Origin: Neonectria sp. B-13
Taxonomy: Eukaryota > Ascomycota > Sordariomycetes > Hypocreales > Nectriaceae
Assembly (NCBI GenBank): GCA_002682825.1
Contig: NOKP01000054.1
Span: 89,104-153,103, forward strand
Direction of reading: 5' to 3'
Length of the DNA stretch: 64,000 nucleotides
Part shown: positions 54,298 to 64,000 of the stretch, piece after piece
How positions within the stretch are numbered: position 1 is the stretch's first letter
Layout of the letters: each line of letters begins with the position of its first letter
Notes under the pieces: generated by a model
What the model saw: only the letters and a program-made list of their open reading frames with translations
Database searches by the model: none
What the model was told of the DNA's origin: nothing
Translations under genes and position numbers: made by a program

Positions 54298-54690
54298 GGA
54301 TTTCTGAAAGAGATAAAGGTGCGGCGGCTTGACCATGATCTCGTTTTCTCTAAGGACAGTGGTTCAAGTGGTTTGGTACGAAATAAAGTCATATTTCCCC
54401 GGATAGCAACGTATAGTTTAGTCTATTCTTACTCCTCTGGCTCGTCCTCTTCCTTTTCGATCTTACTACGCCCTCTAGTTGAACCAGTTCTTCATATCCT
54501 TCAGCAGTACCCCCCATCCCCCTGTATACTCCTGCTTTCTTTACTGCTCCCATCTCCCTCTACATTCTTCCTATATTCTCTTCAGTAGCAATCCTTATAG
54601 CAGATACATTATCCATCACACTTCTACTTTCTTCTTTTACATTTGTATTTACTACTAATAGAACTGTATACTAACTACATGTTACCTCTA
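54298..54690. other. Intergenic, pyrimidine-rich, no gene recognised
   Basis: Runs of CCTC/TTCT and AT-shifted sequence leading into the RIP-mutated R2 copy. Confidence 0.4.
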
Positions 54691-55700
54691 CAAAAGCATC
54701 CTAGCTTAAACCACTACTTATTACCCCAAGTTAATACTAATACACTATTGCATACTAAACTTTAAAATAAGATATCTAACCTCAAAACTCTTCTAGCAGA
54801 ACTAGAGATACTCTTAAAACTCATACATCAATTCAGCGCCCTCCCACAACTAGAGATCCCTAGCCCAACCCTAGAATACACTCTCAATGATAGACTGGAA
54901 CTAGGAGAACAGAGGCTCATTCATTACTTCCGGGTATTCAATCTCAAACCGTGAAAGCTCAAGTACATTGTCCATAGACCGGGCATGCCAGTGCATTATA
55001 CCCATCATTAAAACCATCGTAATGGAGAATGGGGAATACAATGTCCCTACAGACTGGATAAGAGTATCACCTGCCTACATATAAAGCCCAATCCTATGGC
55101 CAGGAACCATTTCTGCGCTCGCCCATGTGGGAAGATGCCCCATGGGTAGCCCTAGCCAGCAAAGCTATAGCTTCTTACCCTCCTCGTTGAAGATAATAGT
55201 AATAACGCCGTACCAATCAACGTGGGGCAAGTGGAAAGCTCTTTTGCCTACTAGCAGCTGGAACACAGTAGACTCATACAGATTACGAACTACTGGCTTG
55301 CCTGGCTTGCCAGCAGCTAAACCAAATTAGNNCGTACCAATCAACGTGGGGCAAGTGGAAAGCTCTTTTGCCTACTAGCAGCTGGAACACAGTAGACTCA
55401 TACAGATTACGAACTACTGGCTTGCCTGGCTTGCCAGCAGCTAAACCAAATTAGTAAAGAGTGTTGTACTCCTCCAGGTTGGCAAAGCATTTCAGCACAG
55501 GGTTCTCCTTGAATCCATAAAGGTCCAGGAAGTTAACAGGCACAAGCATTAAAGTCATAGACATTAATATCCATCTTCCCACGAAGAAGGCGCATATAAG
55601 TGTCCAAGCTCAGTTGGTCACCAGGACTCAAGTTGCTCAGTACTTAAGGAATCAAGACTAGCAATCTCAGGCTAGTCGTAAAAGTAACCCTTACTTCATC
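54691..55700 (-). pseudogene. RIP-mutated copy of gene family R2
   Basis: One minus-strand frame can be followed for over 250 codons: V.FLDLYGFKENPVLKCFAN, LEEYNTLY, FGLAAGKPGKPVVRNLYEST, AFHLPHVDWYGVITIIFNEE, GLPMGHLPTWASAEMVPG, HRIGLYM, AGDTLIQSVGTLYSPFSI, MDNVLELSRFEIEYPEVMN. It is broken by about ten stops, nearly all TAG, where a CAG Gln codon fits; at several of these the homologous copy at 19860-20190 really has CAG. This is C-to-T change in CpA context on the coding strand. The family appears to be an unknown fungal gene. It contains the 55209-55454 assembly duplication. Confidence 0.7.
55209..55454. repeat. Identical 122-bp duplication across a 2-N gap
   Basis: 55209-55330 and 55333-55454 (starting CGTACCAATCAACGTGGGGC) are identical and separated only by NN. 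The reading frame of the R2 pseudogene is simply repeated, so this is best read as overlapping contig ends that were not merged. Confidence 0.9.
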
Positions 55701-56103
55701 CATTGAGCATATAACAAACTTATCAGTTGTACCAATTAGCCGCCCTTGACTGGGGAGAAGAAAGTACTCAGCCACGGTTATCGGGGTGCCCATTATCACT
55801 GACCGTATAAGTGATTGGAAACTCTTAAGATCGCTCGCTAAGTATCGGCCAGGCTACGCATTAGCGCCAAGGTCTTGGAAAATGTCGAGTAACCGCCTTA
55901 GGCCCATCGCTACAGCCGCCATGTACGCCTCGATGGCCGTCTTAGTGTCGTTACAGGGGGTGGGAGGCGTTGAACTTGTTGGGCAACTTAGGGGGATTCG
56001 AAGGCAGCGTCATCTGGGAGTGCCTTATCATCTTCATCAACCGGAGGCCAGCTGTGTCCAACCTCATCAACAAGAGACAAGGCATATCTAGGTACCTACG
56101 CAG

Positions 56104-56612
56104 TTGCCGCCTCACAAGCCCAACAGTTTAACAGGTAGGACAACATCTCGCTGCACAGGGAAAAGCCTCCACAGGGGCAGCTGCCATACTCTTTACGTTC
56201 ATGGCGCCTGTGAGCCTTGTCGTCGTATGAGACACCGCCGTAGTAACGACATCGCAGTGACCCCTCCACCAGCACCTAGTCCGCTCCCTGAGTTACCCCG
56301 TTGCAGCAAAGAAGATAGATGTATAGGTTGTTGGCCGTACAAATTGATTTACAGCAAGGACAATGGCGAACGTAGGACGTCTTCAGGTTGCTGTTGAAGG
56401 CGGTGGCGTGAAACTTGACGAGGCATATCCCACACACCTTGGGCGGCCGCTCCGTGTTTCAGATCATCCTGACCTTGTGGAAGAGAGTTGCTCGCGTGTG
56501 GTTGTCTTGTGTCGGCTGTCAAGCTATGGTTGAGAGTGAAGAAACAAGACTCCCTCTTGTTCGCGTCTGTGACAAATGCCGGTCACATAATATTAGGGCA
56601 TATTTGGTTTGA
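56104..56612 (+). pseudogene. Cys-rich coding fragment, uncertain
   Basis: A frame reads SRCTGKSLHRGSCHTLYVHG, ACEPCRRMRHRR and ELPRCSKEDRCIGCWPYKLI; a second frame further on reads WLSCVGCQAMVESEETRL, PLVRVCDKCRSHNIRAYLV and stops at 56612. Several C-X2-C pairs suggest a zinc-binding protein broken by a frame change. Family unknown. It lies between two assembly-ambiguous repeats. Confidence 0.35.
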
Positions 56613-56676
56613 CATGGCTAGAAGCAAGGCTGGATCAACCACTCGCTGTGTAACATGTCATTAAAATTTTCAGCAT

Positions 56677-57320
56677 GAAAGCAAACTATCCTGAGCATTT
56701 CTCGGGATAGTTGCAGGCACACATAGTGGCAGGTGCTGTTGGCGAAGTCGGGCAACTTTCAAGTGGCTTTCTTCCCGACCTAGAAGCGCTCAAGATGAGC
56801 CTACCCGGAAGTCGGAGTCGGATAGGAAGTCTGATATGGTCTTCTCTCGGGCTAAAGAAGAGCCCAGTGGTTGAGNGAAAGCAAACTGTCCTGAGCATTT
56901 CTCGGGATAGTTGCAGGCACACAGAGTGGCAGGTGCTGTTGGCGAAGTCGGGCAACTTTCAAGTGGCTTTCTTCCCGACCTAGAAGCGCTCAAGATGAGC
57001 CTACCCGGAAGTCGGAGTCGGATAGGAAGTCTGATATGGTCTTCTCTCGGGCTAAAGAAGAGCCCAGTGGTTGAGTTGAAAGTCGGGTTTCGCACCATTA
57101 CACAGGGATTCACGGGACTCGCCNAGTGGCAGGTGCTGTTGGCGAAGTCGGGCAACTTTCAAGTGGCTTTCTTCCCGACCTAGAAGCGCTCAAGATGAGC
57201 CTACCCGGAAGTCGGAGTCGGATAGGAAGTCTGATATGGTCTTCTCTCGGGCTAAAGAAGAGCCCAGTGGTTGAGCTGAGAGTCGGGTTTCGCACCATTA
57301 CACAGGGATTCACGGGACTC
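56677..57320. repeat. About 200-bp repeat in three near-identical copies separated by single N
   Basis: Copies 56677-56875, 56877-57123 and 57125-57320 (starting GAAAGCAAACT.TCCTGAGCA or part-way in) differ at only a few bases and are separated by single N at 56876 and 57124. The second copy extends into sequence that the third also has (GTCGGGTTTCGCACCATTAC). This suggests unresolved contig ends or alleles, perhaps of a real tandem array. Confidence 0.9.
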
Positions 57321-57487
57321 ACCTCCGTTCTGCTTGAGTGCCAGATCCACGGATTCCAGAATGATTACCGTTTTCGGGGATGAAGCGCAGGAGCAGGAAA
57401 TGCACCCCTTTAAGAAGAAGCGAGCTCCTAGTACCCAGCTCGATAAAGTACTTAAAGTAACTAGTTCCTAGATATCTACTACGTGGT

Positions 57488-57617
57488 GTAGTTGCTAGTT
57501 CCGGGGTACATACTTAATGTAATCGCTAGTAGTTCCTAGTGTAGTCGCTTGTTCCGAGGTACATACTTGATGTAGTCGCTGGTTCCTGGCGGAGTTGCTG
57601 GTTCCCAAGTACGTACA
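57488..57617. repeat. Short degenerate tandem repeat
   Basis: About five units beginning GTAGTCGCT.GTTCC (or GTAATC, GGAGTT), alternating roughly 31- and 20-bp lengths, the longer ones ending GGTACATACTT.AT. Confidence 0.7.
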
Positions 57618-57721
57618 GAGGAAGCAGTTGGACTGCCTCCCTAGGCATACAACGTACATCACATTTCTTCCGAGCACATCCTCGAAAGATGCCCGCGCAA
57701 GCCCGGGGCTAGCACCAACGT

Positions 57722-57892
57722 GCCCAGAGACAGGAAGCCACTACTATAGCATTCCTCACTACGAATCAGCAGGAGGCCAAGGACCGCCTGGTTGAAATCA
57801 AGCGCGAGATGAAGCCGCTCAACGCCGAAGAGAGAACCATCGAGCGTCTTATCGCTCAGTACACCCAGTCACTGGCGGCCCTATCGCGATGA
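57722..57892 (+). pseudogene. 3' end of a coiled-coil coding sequence
   Basis: A frame opening after a TAG reads HQRAQRQEATTIAFLTTNQQ, EAKDRLVEIKREMKPLNAEE, RTIERLIAQYTQSLAALSR and TGA. It has strong coding character and amphipathic helix but no start; it is probably the C-terminal remnant of a gene cut off by the repeats on its left. Confidence 0.4.
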
Positions 57893-58219
57893 TGAACCTG
57901 CCCGGGATGGAATGCTGGATAGGAGTACAGATAGAAAGATATTTGAAGACTAATTGGATCTATTTCTCTGATTGAGTGCTTTCTCGCTCTACCATCTGGC
58001 CACCAGGTTTCTGCAACCGAGAATGTTGTAGGGTAGGTTCGGATCGTTGCGTACAACGACTTTACCTAGCCTTTCCCGGAGGCCAGACTCCGCCAAGGTC
58101 CAGGAACTAAATGGCTTCGACGCCGCAATGGACATGGAGATTATGTTTATTTCAACCGACAGTTAGGTCACAAATAGCTAGAGGAATCTGGCAAGACATT
58201 TCATTGCTACAAAGTACAA
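57893..58219. other. Intergenic; short match to 28.2 kb
   Basis: CTGGCCACCAGGTTTC and ACCGAGAATG.TGTA at 57998-58030 match 28221-28275, one end of the duplicated block described at 59870-60650. No gene. Confidence 0.5.
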
Positions 58220-59421
58220 TTATTCAATCGGCCGATCCGAAAATATTCTTGGGTCCGGCATGACCCCCATGTTGACAAGCTCCGCCTCTGCAGCCTGGAG
58301 ACGAGCGCCCAAACTTGCCAGCCTGGTCCCATGGTTTCGCCACTCCGTCCTAGCTTTCTGATAATCCAACTTTGCACGCCGTAGGGCCTCTGCCTGCTGC
58401 GAAGACTTGGGTTGGGGCGTAGGAGCCGACGTCGGGATGGCTTGAGGGAGCGTGTGAGGATCTATGTAATAGCTGGGGGCCACGGGCGACCCAGAAGGAC
58501 GTATAGAGACCGGCGATCCAGGAGGGAGTGTAGAGGCCCGCGCCCGCGGAATCTGCTGCTCCGTGTGGAAGACCTGCCGTCCAGACACGGCGTCATGAAC
58601 AACGGAGCCCGAATGATAGGCAGCGGCCGCCTGCTGGTGCTGCATTATGGCATAGGTTTTATCGGCGTAGGTCGGCACTTCGGCAGCTGCAAAGGAGTCA
58701 GCGGCTAGTACAGATGGCTGGGGCAGGCAAATGGGAGACGAACCGAATTGAGGGTGCTTTTCACGCCATATCTTCCGAACAGCATCATCGCCGTCATAAC
58801 ACTTATCATACATTTCTTCATAGTCGAGCGGAGCAATGGTAATGCAAGAAAAATCACTCGGTGGTTTCGACATGTTGGATCCAGCGTGGCCCGCCCCCAA
58901 ACAGTCCAGATCAGTCCCCGCAGAGCTTTCCTTCTGTGCTGACGGGATGACATAATTGCTGTGGTACTGTTCGGTGACGGTCTGCTGGAACGAGTTGCGC
59001 ATAGCCAAGCTCTCGGTTCCATTGACATTGGATTGATTGTCCTTAGTCCAGGGGCTGTCAGGATGGCCGTTATGTTCTACTGCCGCTTGGACGACTGCTT
59101 GCGCTTCCGCTTGTTGAGCTGACTCATCCCTTGAGGCTGTTGTCTGTTTCTTTCTTTCTCTGGTGTATTGGCATTCACGATGAAGTCCTATTCCAATCAG
59201 TGGTCGCATCATGATTGTTAACTGGAAGACCTACTCTGGCAGCGGGCACAGGGATTTTGGCCGTCACACTTTACACGTCGACTGCTACAGTTATCGCATG
59301 CTCGGGGACTCCTCCTAAGAGGACCGTGATGCTGTTGACGCTTCGTCTGTGGAATAGCCCTGGTTGAACGGGGTATTGTGAGCCCTGCCCCGGCGTTTCG
59401 AGGCCGTTCGTTTGCATCCAT
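58220..59421 (-). CDS. Small Zn2Cys6 transcription factor, two exons
   Basis: Exons 59421-59235 and 59187-58220 join in phase 1 across a 47-bp intron that splits the zinc cluster, giving 384 residues. The cluster reads ACDNCSSRRVKCDGQNPCAR then CQRLHREC: C-X2-C-X6-C-X5-C-X2-C-X6-C, preceded by a basic stretch and followed by the linker QYTRERKK. The rest is Gln/Ala/Pro-rich with a conserved-looking YEEMYDKCYDGDDAVRKIWR segment and a C-terminal coiled coil (KLDYQKARTEWRNHG, LGARLQAAEAELV). The usual large fungal regulatory domain is absent, as in a subclass of short Aspergillus zinc-cluster proteins. It faces away from the CCCH gene 1.7 kb to the right. Targets unknown. Confidence 0.83.
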
Positions 59422-59869
59422 GTAAGGGGAGAAGCCGTGAAGTTGGACAACAGATGTCAGCTGTGTAGCTCGCTCCGTGAGGTGTGTAAGACTGGGGTTA
59501 TCAGAGGACTGATTGCTCGGCGACAGGCGATGGTGCGTTGGTGCGTGCTTTCGTCTTCTTCGTACTGAAAGGGCGATTTTTTAATGGTGAATGAAAACGT
59601 GGGGATGGGTGGTTTTTGCTGGGCAGTTTTATAAAGAGGAGTGCTTGCTGTGTCGCCTCGCGTCCAGTGGTTCGCCAGCTACGAGGCAACATTGATCAAC
59701 GTGTGTGTGTCCAAAGTTACACAGGGGCGCTGTGTTTTAAATGGCTGGGCGTCTAGGAGCATGAAACAACTAGCTTTTCCTGGTCGTGCTGTTGGTATCA
59801 AAAGTAATCATGATGGCAACCATGCGACGGTGGCGACGCATGTTAGCTAGGTGCAGTCGCGAGGCGGAC
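59422..59869. other. Intergenic, promoter side of the zinc-cluster gene
   Basis: No gene recognised. Confidence 0.5.
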
Positions 59870-60650
59870 ACGCTATTTTGATGCAATTACCGAAGCAACC
59901 AATCAGCTCTAGTCATAGACAATACGCCATCGTGCGGAGCCGATGGTTCCCTTGGTGAGTCCCAGGGGTATTCACTCACTGGATGTGGCCCTTGACAGGC
60001 ACAACAGGCTGCCTGTGAAGTCTGATATGCAGAGTGCCAGATTTGTCCCGCCACACGTACGGAGTAGTGACAAGTCATTTTGCGATCAATGGTCCACAGT
60101 AATAGTCGCTTTGACGAATGAAGACGGGTCAGACGAAGCTAAATGGAAGGAAAGACAACGCTAGTCCAATTCTTTTTCGCCTTGGACTTGTATTGGATGT
60201 TGATGATGCGAAGGGTGTTGGAAAGGGAGGAGAGGAAACAAGCCAAACTTATGGAGGCTGTCATGCAGAAATGCCTGCAGCGCCACTTGTAGCCTTCAGG
60301 CCGGATCCAAGTCATTGAGACAGACCGGTTTTCCGGATGATCCCTACTACATGGAAGTGAGGCGAGCAGGATAACATGCTGTGGCCATAGAGTGTTGACC
60401 AGGCTGACCAATGCTTGCCTTGGCAAATGATTCTTGCACGTTCCACGTCCTCATGAGTTTCCCCAACCTCACTGGCTTCACTACTTGCTCTCTGTAAAAC
60501 AACCTACAACACAACATAGCAGAAATTGGTCTAGCGTTCATGGGACGCCCTCAACGAAATCCGAACCGGCGATACCCAAATGGGACCACGCATTCCATTT
60601 CTTTTAGTCAATTCAACAAGTTCCGTACATTGGAAAAAATGTGAAAAAAT
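59870..60650. repeat. Decayed, rearranged copy of the 25.9-30.6 kb gene block
   Basis: Plus-strand pieces match minus-strand pieces of the RRM-gene region: 59878-59990 matches about 29040-28920 (GAAGCAACCAA.CAGCTCT, TCGTGCGGA.CCGATAG), 60000-60190 matches 26060-25860 (TGACAAGTCATTTTGCGATC, CGCTAGTC.AATTC.TTT), and 60390-60650 matches 30620-30400, including the start of the retropepsin-like gene (MGRPQRNPNRRYPNGT) before it breaks at a stop. The first two pieces are in the same relative order as in the source, the third has moved. Confidence 0.8.
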
Positions 60651-61127
60651 GTTGATGTATGAGCGGTAGAACTCGTATTGCCGCTGTGTAGGGGGAGGTG
60701 CATTGCTGACTCTCTGGCCCCGAATTGGGAGGGGCTGGATGAGGCTCAGGTGCAGACCAGGTCCATGCTCGGCTTGGTGAGACTTATGAGGACCCCGGCG
60801 CAATACCCCGATGCTATGTTTACCCACAGTATAACAAACACTACTTCACACCGTGGCCGCGAGTCTGCCTTGCGCTCCACATTTGCCCACGTTCATTGGG
60901 CTAGCAATAAATGTCAGGCACATGTAGTATTTTTTAACTCGAAGTTGCCGTCGCCCCTCTTTAGATGCGTCATGGGAAAGCCGAGGTATAAGAAGCCCAG
61001 CCTGATTCCCATTTGCCTTATTTCAACCCCTCTTCCTTACGTCTACTTATCTGTAGATTAAACCGTCCTCGTTAAATCACCTAAGCGTCTACGCTGCGCG
61101 GTTCGCTTGACAAGCAGCCACGATAAC

Positions 61128-62645
61128 ATGAGCGCTAGCATACAGCTTGATACACTCAAGAAGGAGTGGGAGTTGTGCATGGCTCTGGAGGATAAGAAGA
61201 ATAGTATCGTAACGGTAAGTATGGTGCTGAATCCTTCACTTAATCAGGGTGCTCATTCATGTCACGCTAGAAATTATTCAATGGGGCAAAGGACCAATCT
61301 GAATTGCTCTCAGATGCTCAGTTGGACCTTCGAGATAAAAAGGATCTTCTAAGAATAAAGCGCGCGGATATTGAGAAGCTGAACGAGGAAATCCGCAGAT
61401 TGAAGCTTGAGAAAGTGAGAAAGCCCGTTTTTCAGGCTAGGAGAATTAGCTAATAACTCAGCTTCAGGGTAAGTTTGGATTCGTAGCGGTTGTCATTGAC
61501 GGTGACTGTATGCTGGTAGGTTCGTCCCATCTTTTGACAATTTCCAGCTAATACGTAGCTAGTTCCAAGATGATCTTATCAAGCAAGGCATGGCTGGCGG
61601 CAAGAAGGCAGCCAGTCTGCTCAAGCAATCGATCAAAGAAGAGATCACTAAACTATTCCCCTCGGAATATCATCATCTTCATATCATCATTCGAGTTTTC
61701 GCCAACATGAAAGGCTTGGCCAAAACATGGCGAGAATTTCTCACAGATTCTTCTCCCTTGGACGAATTCGCCCGTGGTTTCAACATGGGCGACGCCATGT
61801 GTGACTATATTGATGCCGGAAATGGCAAGGAATGCTCGGACGAGAAGGTGAAAGGCAAGCCGTCAGGCTCTCGAGATTTATTTGCATATGCTAATGAAGC
61901 CAATGAAGGGAATGTCCAACACTGTATTGACGACTCCCACTGCCGGCAGATCTTCTTCGGTGGCTCCGCCGACGACGGGTACGCTCGTCTTCTCGGGCCG
62001 TACTGTGAGGATGAGAGCATCCGCAAGCGGATTTCCCTCATTAAAGGGCCCCCATTCGCCTACGAACTGATGGGTATCAAGGACAAGTTCAACAACGTCT
62101 CCTTCGACACCATCTTCAGAACGGAGAAAATACCAAGCGCGAAGCTCAGAGATGCAACCCCTCCTATCAGCCCTTCTGCAAACTACCCGAAGACTGTTTC
62201 GAAGGCTTCAGATGCAGCTGCGCCAACAACCACCGTGACAATCCGAAATGGCGTCTGTTTCAACAGCGTGAGTTCCCAAGGACCCAAGGCAGCGGTCATG
62301 TGGAACAGCCAGGACAAACGCGTCGATCAAGACCTTCGTGGTACCTTTTCACCAGACCTCTATGGTGATCTCAAGAGTCGCAAGCTCTGCAACTCATTCT
62401 ACCTTCTTGGGAAGTGTCCTAATGGGAGCTACTGCAAGCATCATCATGATAAAAAGGTCGACAAGAAGCAACTCGCAGCCTTGCGCGCCCTTGCGCGCTC
62501 GAATCCCTGCCAAGGTGGACCTTGGTGCGATGATCCAACTTGCATTTTTGGTCACCGTTGCATTCGGGGTAAAAACTGTGAATGGGGTAAGGACTGCCGA
62601 TTCAGTCGGGAAATGCATCACGATGATACAAAAGTCGTCAATTAG
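61128..62645 (+). CDS. NYN-like (DUF7923-type) and CCCH zinc-finger protein, 4 exons
   Basis: Exons 61128-61214, 61271-61414, 61468-61515 and 61563-62645 all join in phase 0 (introns of 56, 53 and 47 bp) and give 453 residues. An N-terminal coiled coil (LDTLKKEWELCMALEDKK, IEKLNEEIRRLKLEK) precedes a NYN/PIN-like domain: KFGFVAVVIDGDCMLFQ, HLHIIIRVFANMKGLAKTW, ARGFNMGDAMCDYIDAGNGK, HCRQIFFGGSADDGYARLL, RISLIKGPPFAYEL. The DGD and later Asp residues sit where this fold binds metal. Three CCCH-type fingers follow (CNSFYLLGKCPNGSYCKHHH, which is C-X8-C-X5-C-X3-H; CQGGPWCDDPTCIFGH; CEWGKDCRFS). This architecture is common in Aspergilli and suggests an RNA-binding protein with possible RNase activity in mRNA control, cytoplasmic or nuclear. 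Activity is inferred. Confidence 0.85.
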
Positions 62646-64000
62646 GTTTGTCTAGGATTGCCAAAACACGGACTTACGGGCAGATTGAATTGTAGTTAGT
62701 TTAAATTATAGATATTATTTTTGATGAATTTAACTGCGCGATGGATGCCCAACTCTTGAGTGTAATCAGTGCATTCCGGATTTTTGGACCGTATGATTCC
62801 TCCTGCAAATGAAAAGACATGTATCTTCTAGCGACTTGAGAGTGTTGACTCGTTTCTATGCTGACTTTATTCCTTGTATTGGGTGGTTGGCAGGTTGCGC
62901 AAACAGCAGCACAGGGCGAATAGTGCAACTGGATATGTGATTCAGCCGTTACATATTGCCTACTGACGAGTGAAAATGGGTGTAGTGGAAGCTTGTTATG
63001 GTGCTGTGCTTTGGTAATCCAACGTAAGCCGTATTAAATGGAGGATCAATTGCTATCAGTCTTACAATGGTTCCAAAGTATGTCATATGGCTACCTGTTT
63101 CTTGCCCACTGATACGTCCTAAAGCCCGGCTTGGCTGGATCTTTCCCAAACTCGTTCACAGCCCGTTGGCCAAATCGAAACCATATCAGTCCTGATTCAA
63201 ATGTCACACGCAATGAACGGATACCTGCACCAACCTGCTTCAAGTCTGTATCCTGCGATGGGGAATATTGGCTGCCTTCGACCTAGAGGCAGGAAAGCTG
63301 AGGCACTTGAGCTGATGACTGGCCAAGGCTCTGTTGGTTGGCAGAGATTAAGTAACAACGCTCCTTGGGTGGAACATATTTTCAGGGCTAACATACAGGT
63401 CTCAGTGACATGATTTGGTGGAACTGGGCAAGCTTGCACGGTTCTAAGGGGAGATCTGTCTGTGGGTGGGGGACAAGCATGTCCTGAATCGTGTGCTAGG
63501 CCGCCTTGCCGCTGGCTTCCGTTTCCTATCGCTGGGCTTTACCGTGGCTCAAATATACTAAGTCGTGCCAGTGTTCAAAGGAGACCACGGATGCCGACTC
63601 GGCTCAATGACCCGGAGAAGACCACAGTTTGAGCAATGGTACATGGTTCCTTGGACACTTCTTTTTTATGTGAGCTGTTCTTAAACAGTGAGATACAATT
63701 TATATATGTCTATGGTTCCATGTTTCTCTCGCCAATCCCCCGTATTCCAGTCTCGCTGTGTTAACACATATGCATACAAGTGCTCTCCACGCTTCTCGCG
63801 TTACTGAGTGCTGGAATGTTTGCGGATGCGGCGAGACACGGAGAAAAACAAGATCTCGAGTACTGACTTTAAGTAAATATCTAGTACATCAAAGAGTATG
63901 CGGCTCCCTTTTGAGCAGCACCCAGCTTTCGCTAACCCCAGTCAGTATTCAGCGAGCAGGACACAGGTTTTCTACTTACCACACAATCTTCTATGTCACA
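62646..64000. other. Intergenic, no gene recognised
   Basis: The 3' flank of the CCCH gene and 1.3 kb with short frames only, no motif and no repeat shared with the rest of the window. Confidence 0.45.

Noticed and set aside
1..64000. tRNA, rRNA or other structured RNA genes
   Set aside because: I looked for clover-leaf A/B box patterns and conserved rRNA stretches and saw none convincing; a covariance-model scan would be needed to exclude them.

Overview
The window reads as subtelomeric or lineage-specific accessory DNA of a filamentous ascomycete in the Eurotiales, most probably an Aspergillus. The grounds are short GT-AG introns of 44-114 bp with CTAAC/CTGAC-type branch sites, Zn2Cys6 regulators, an Est1-type protein, a DUF2841/YDR124W-like protein, decayed telomere-linked RecQ-type sequence, solo LTRs and pogo/Fot1 transposons, and repeat copies full of CAG-to-TAG changes as left by RIP. 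Gene density is low. There is a 690-base N gap (31573-32262) and three very small gaps (55331-55332, 56876, 57124) flanked by duplicated sequence. Gene models were built by hand from reading frames and splice consensus and checked for phase; no database search was possible.

Left part (1-15.7 kb): an Est1-type DNA/RNA-binding-domain gene running off the left edge; repeat family R1 (copy a); an 8-exon Zn2Cys6 regulator with one in-frame TGA; a small membrane protein gene; and two broken copies of conserved fungal genes (a C2H2 zinc-finger protein and the 5' end of the proteasome activator BLM10).

Central part (16.3-37.7 kb): a 5-exon DUF2841 gene of the type found in the Aspergillus fumigatus hrmA-associated cluster (HAC), a small unknown 3-exon gene, a small secreted-type peptide gene, a two-RRM protein resembling the RNP-domain protein HrmA, two small minus-strand genes, two proteins with retropepsin-like folds on either side of the N gap, R1 copies b and c, and a 3-exon unknown gene. 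The genes around the RRM protein have decayed, partly rearranged copies at 58-60.6 kb, so this block was duplicated.

Right part (38-64 kb): decayed RecQ/DUF3505-type sequence, a DUF3295 gene fragment, a BCS1-like AAA fragment with a triplicated 22-residue unit, an AT-rich nest of transposons (pogo remnant split by a solo LTR, a TA-flanked MITE, a 200-bp direct repeat), a secreted serine/threonine-rich protein, a divergent J-domain/coiled-coil gene pair, a multi-pass membrane protein, a heavily RIP-mutated gene copy, a small Zn2Cys6 protein and an intact NYN-like/CCCH zinc-finger protein. As a set, the intact genes lean to RNA/DNA binding (Est1, RRM, NYN-CCCH, DUF2841, zinc clusters). With the duplication, this fits a subtelomeric HAC-like cluster embedded in repeat debris; that functional reading is inference.
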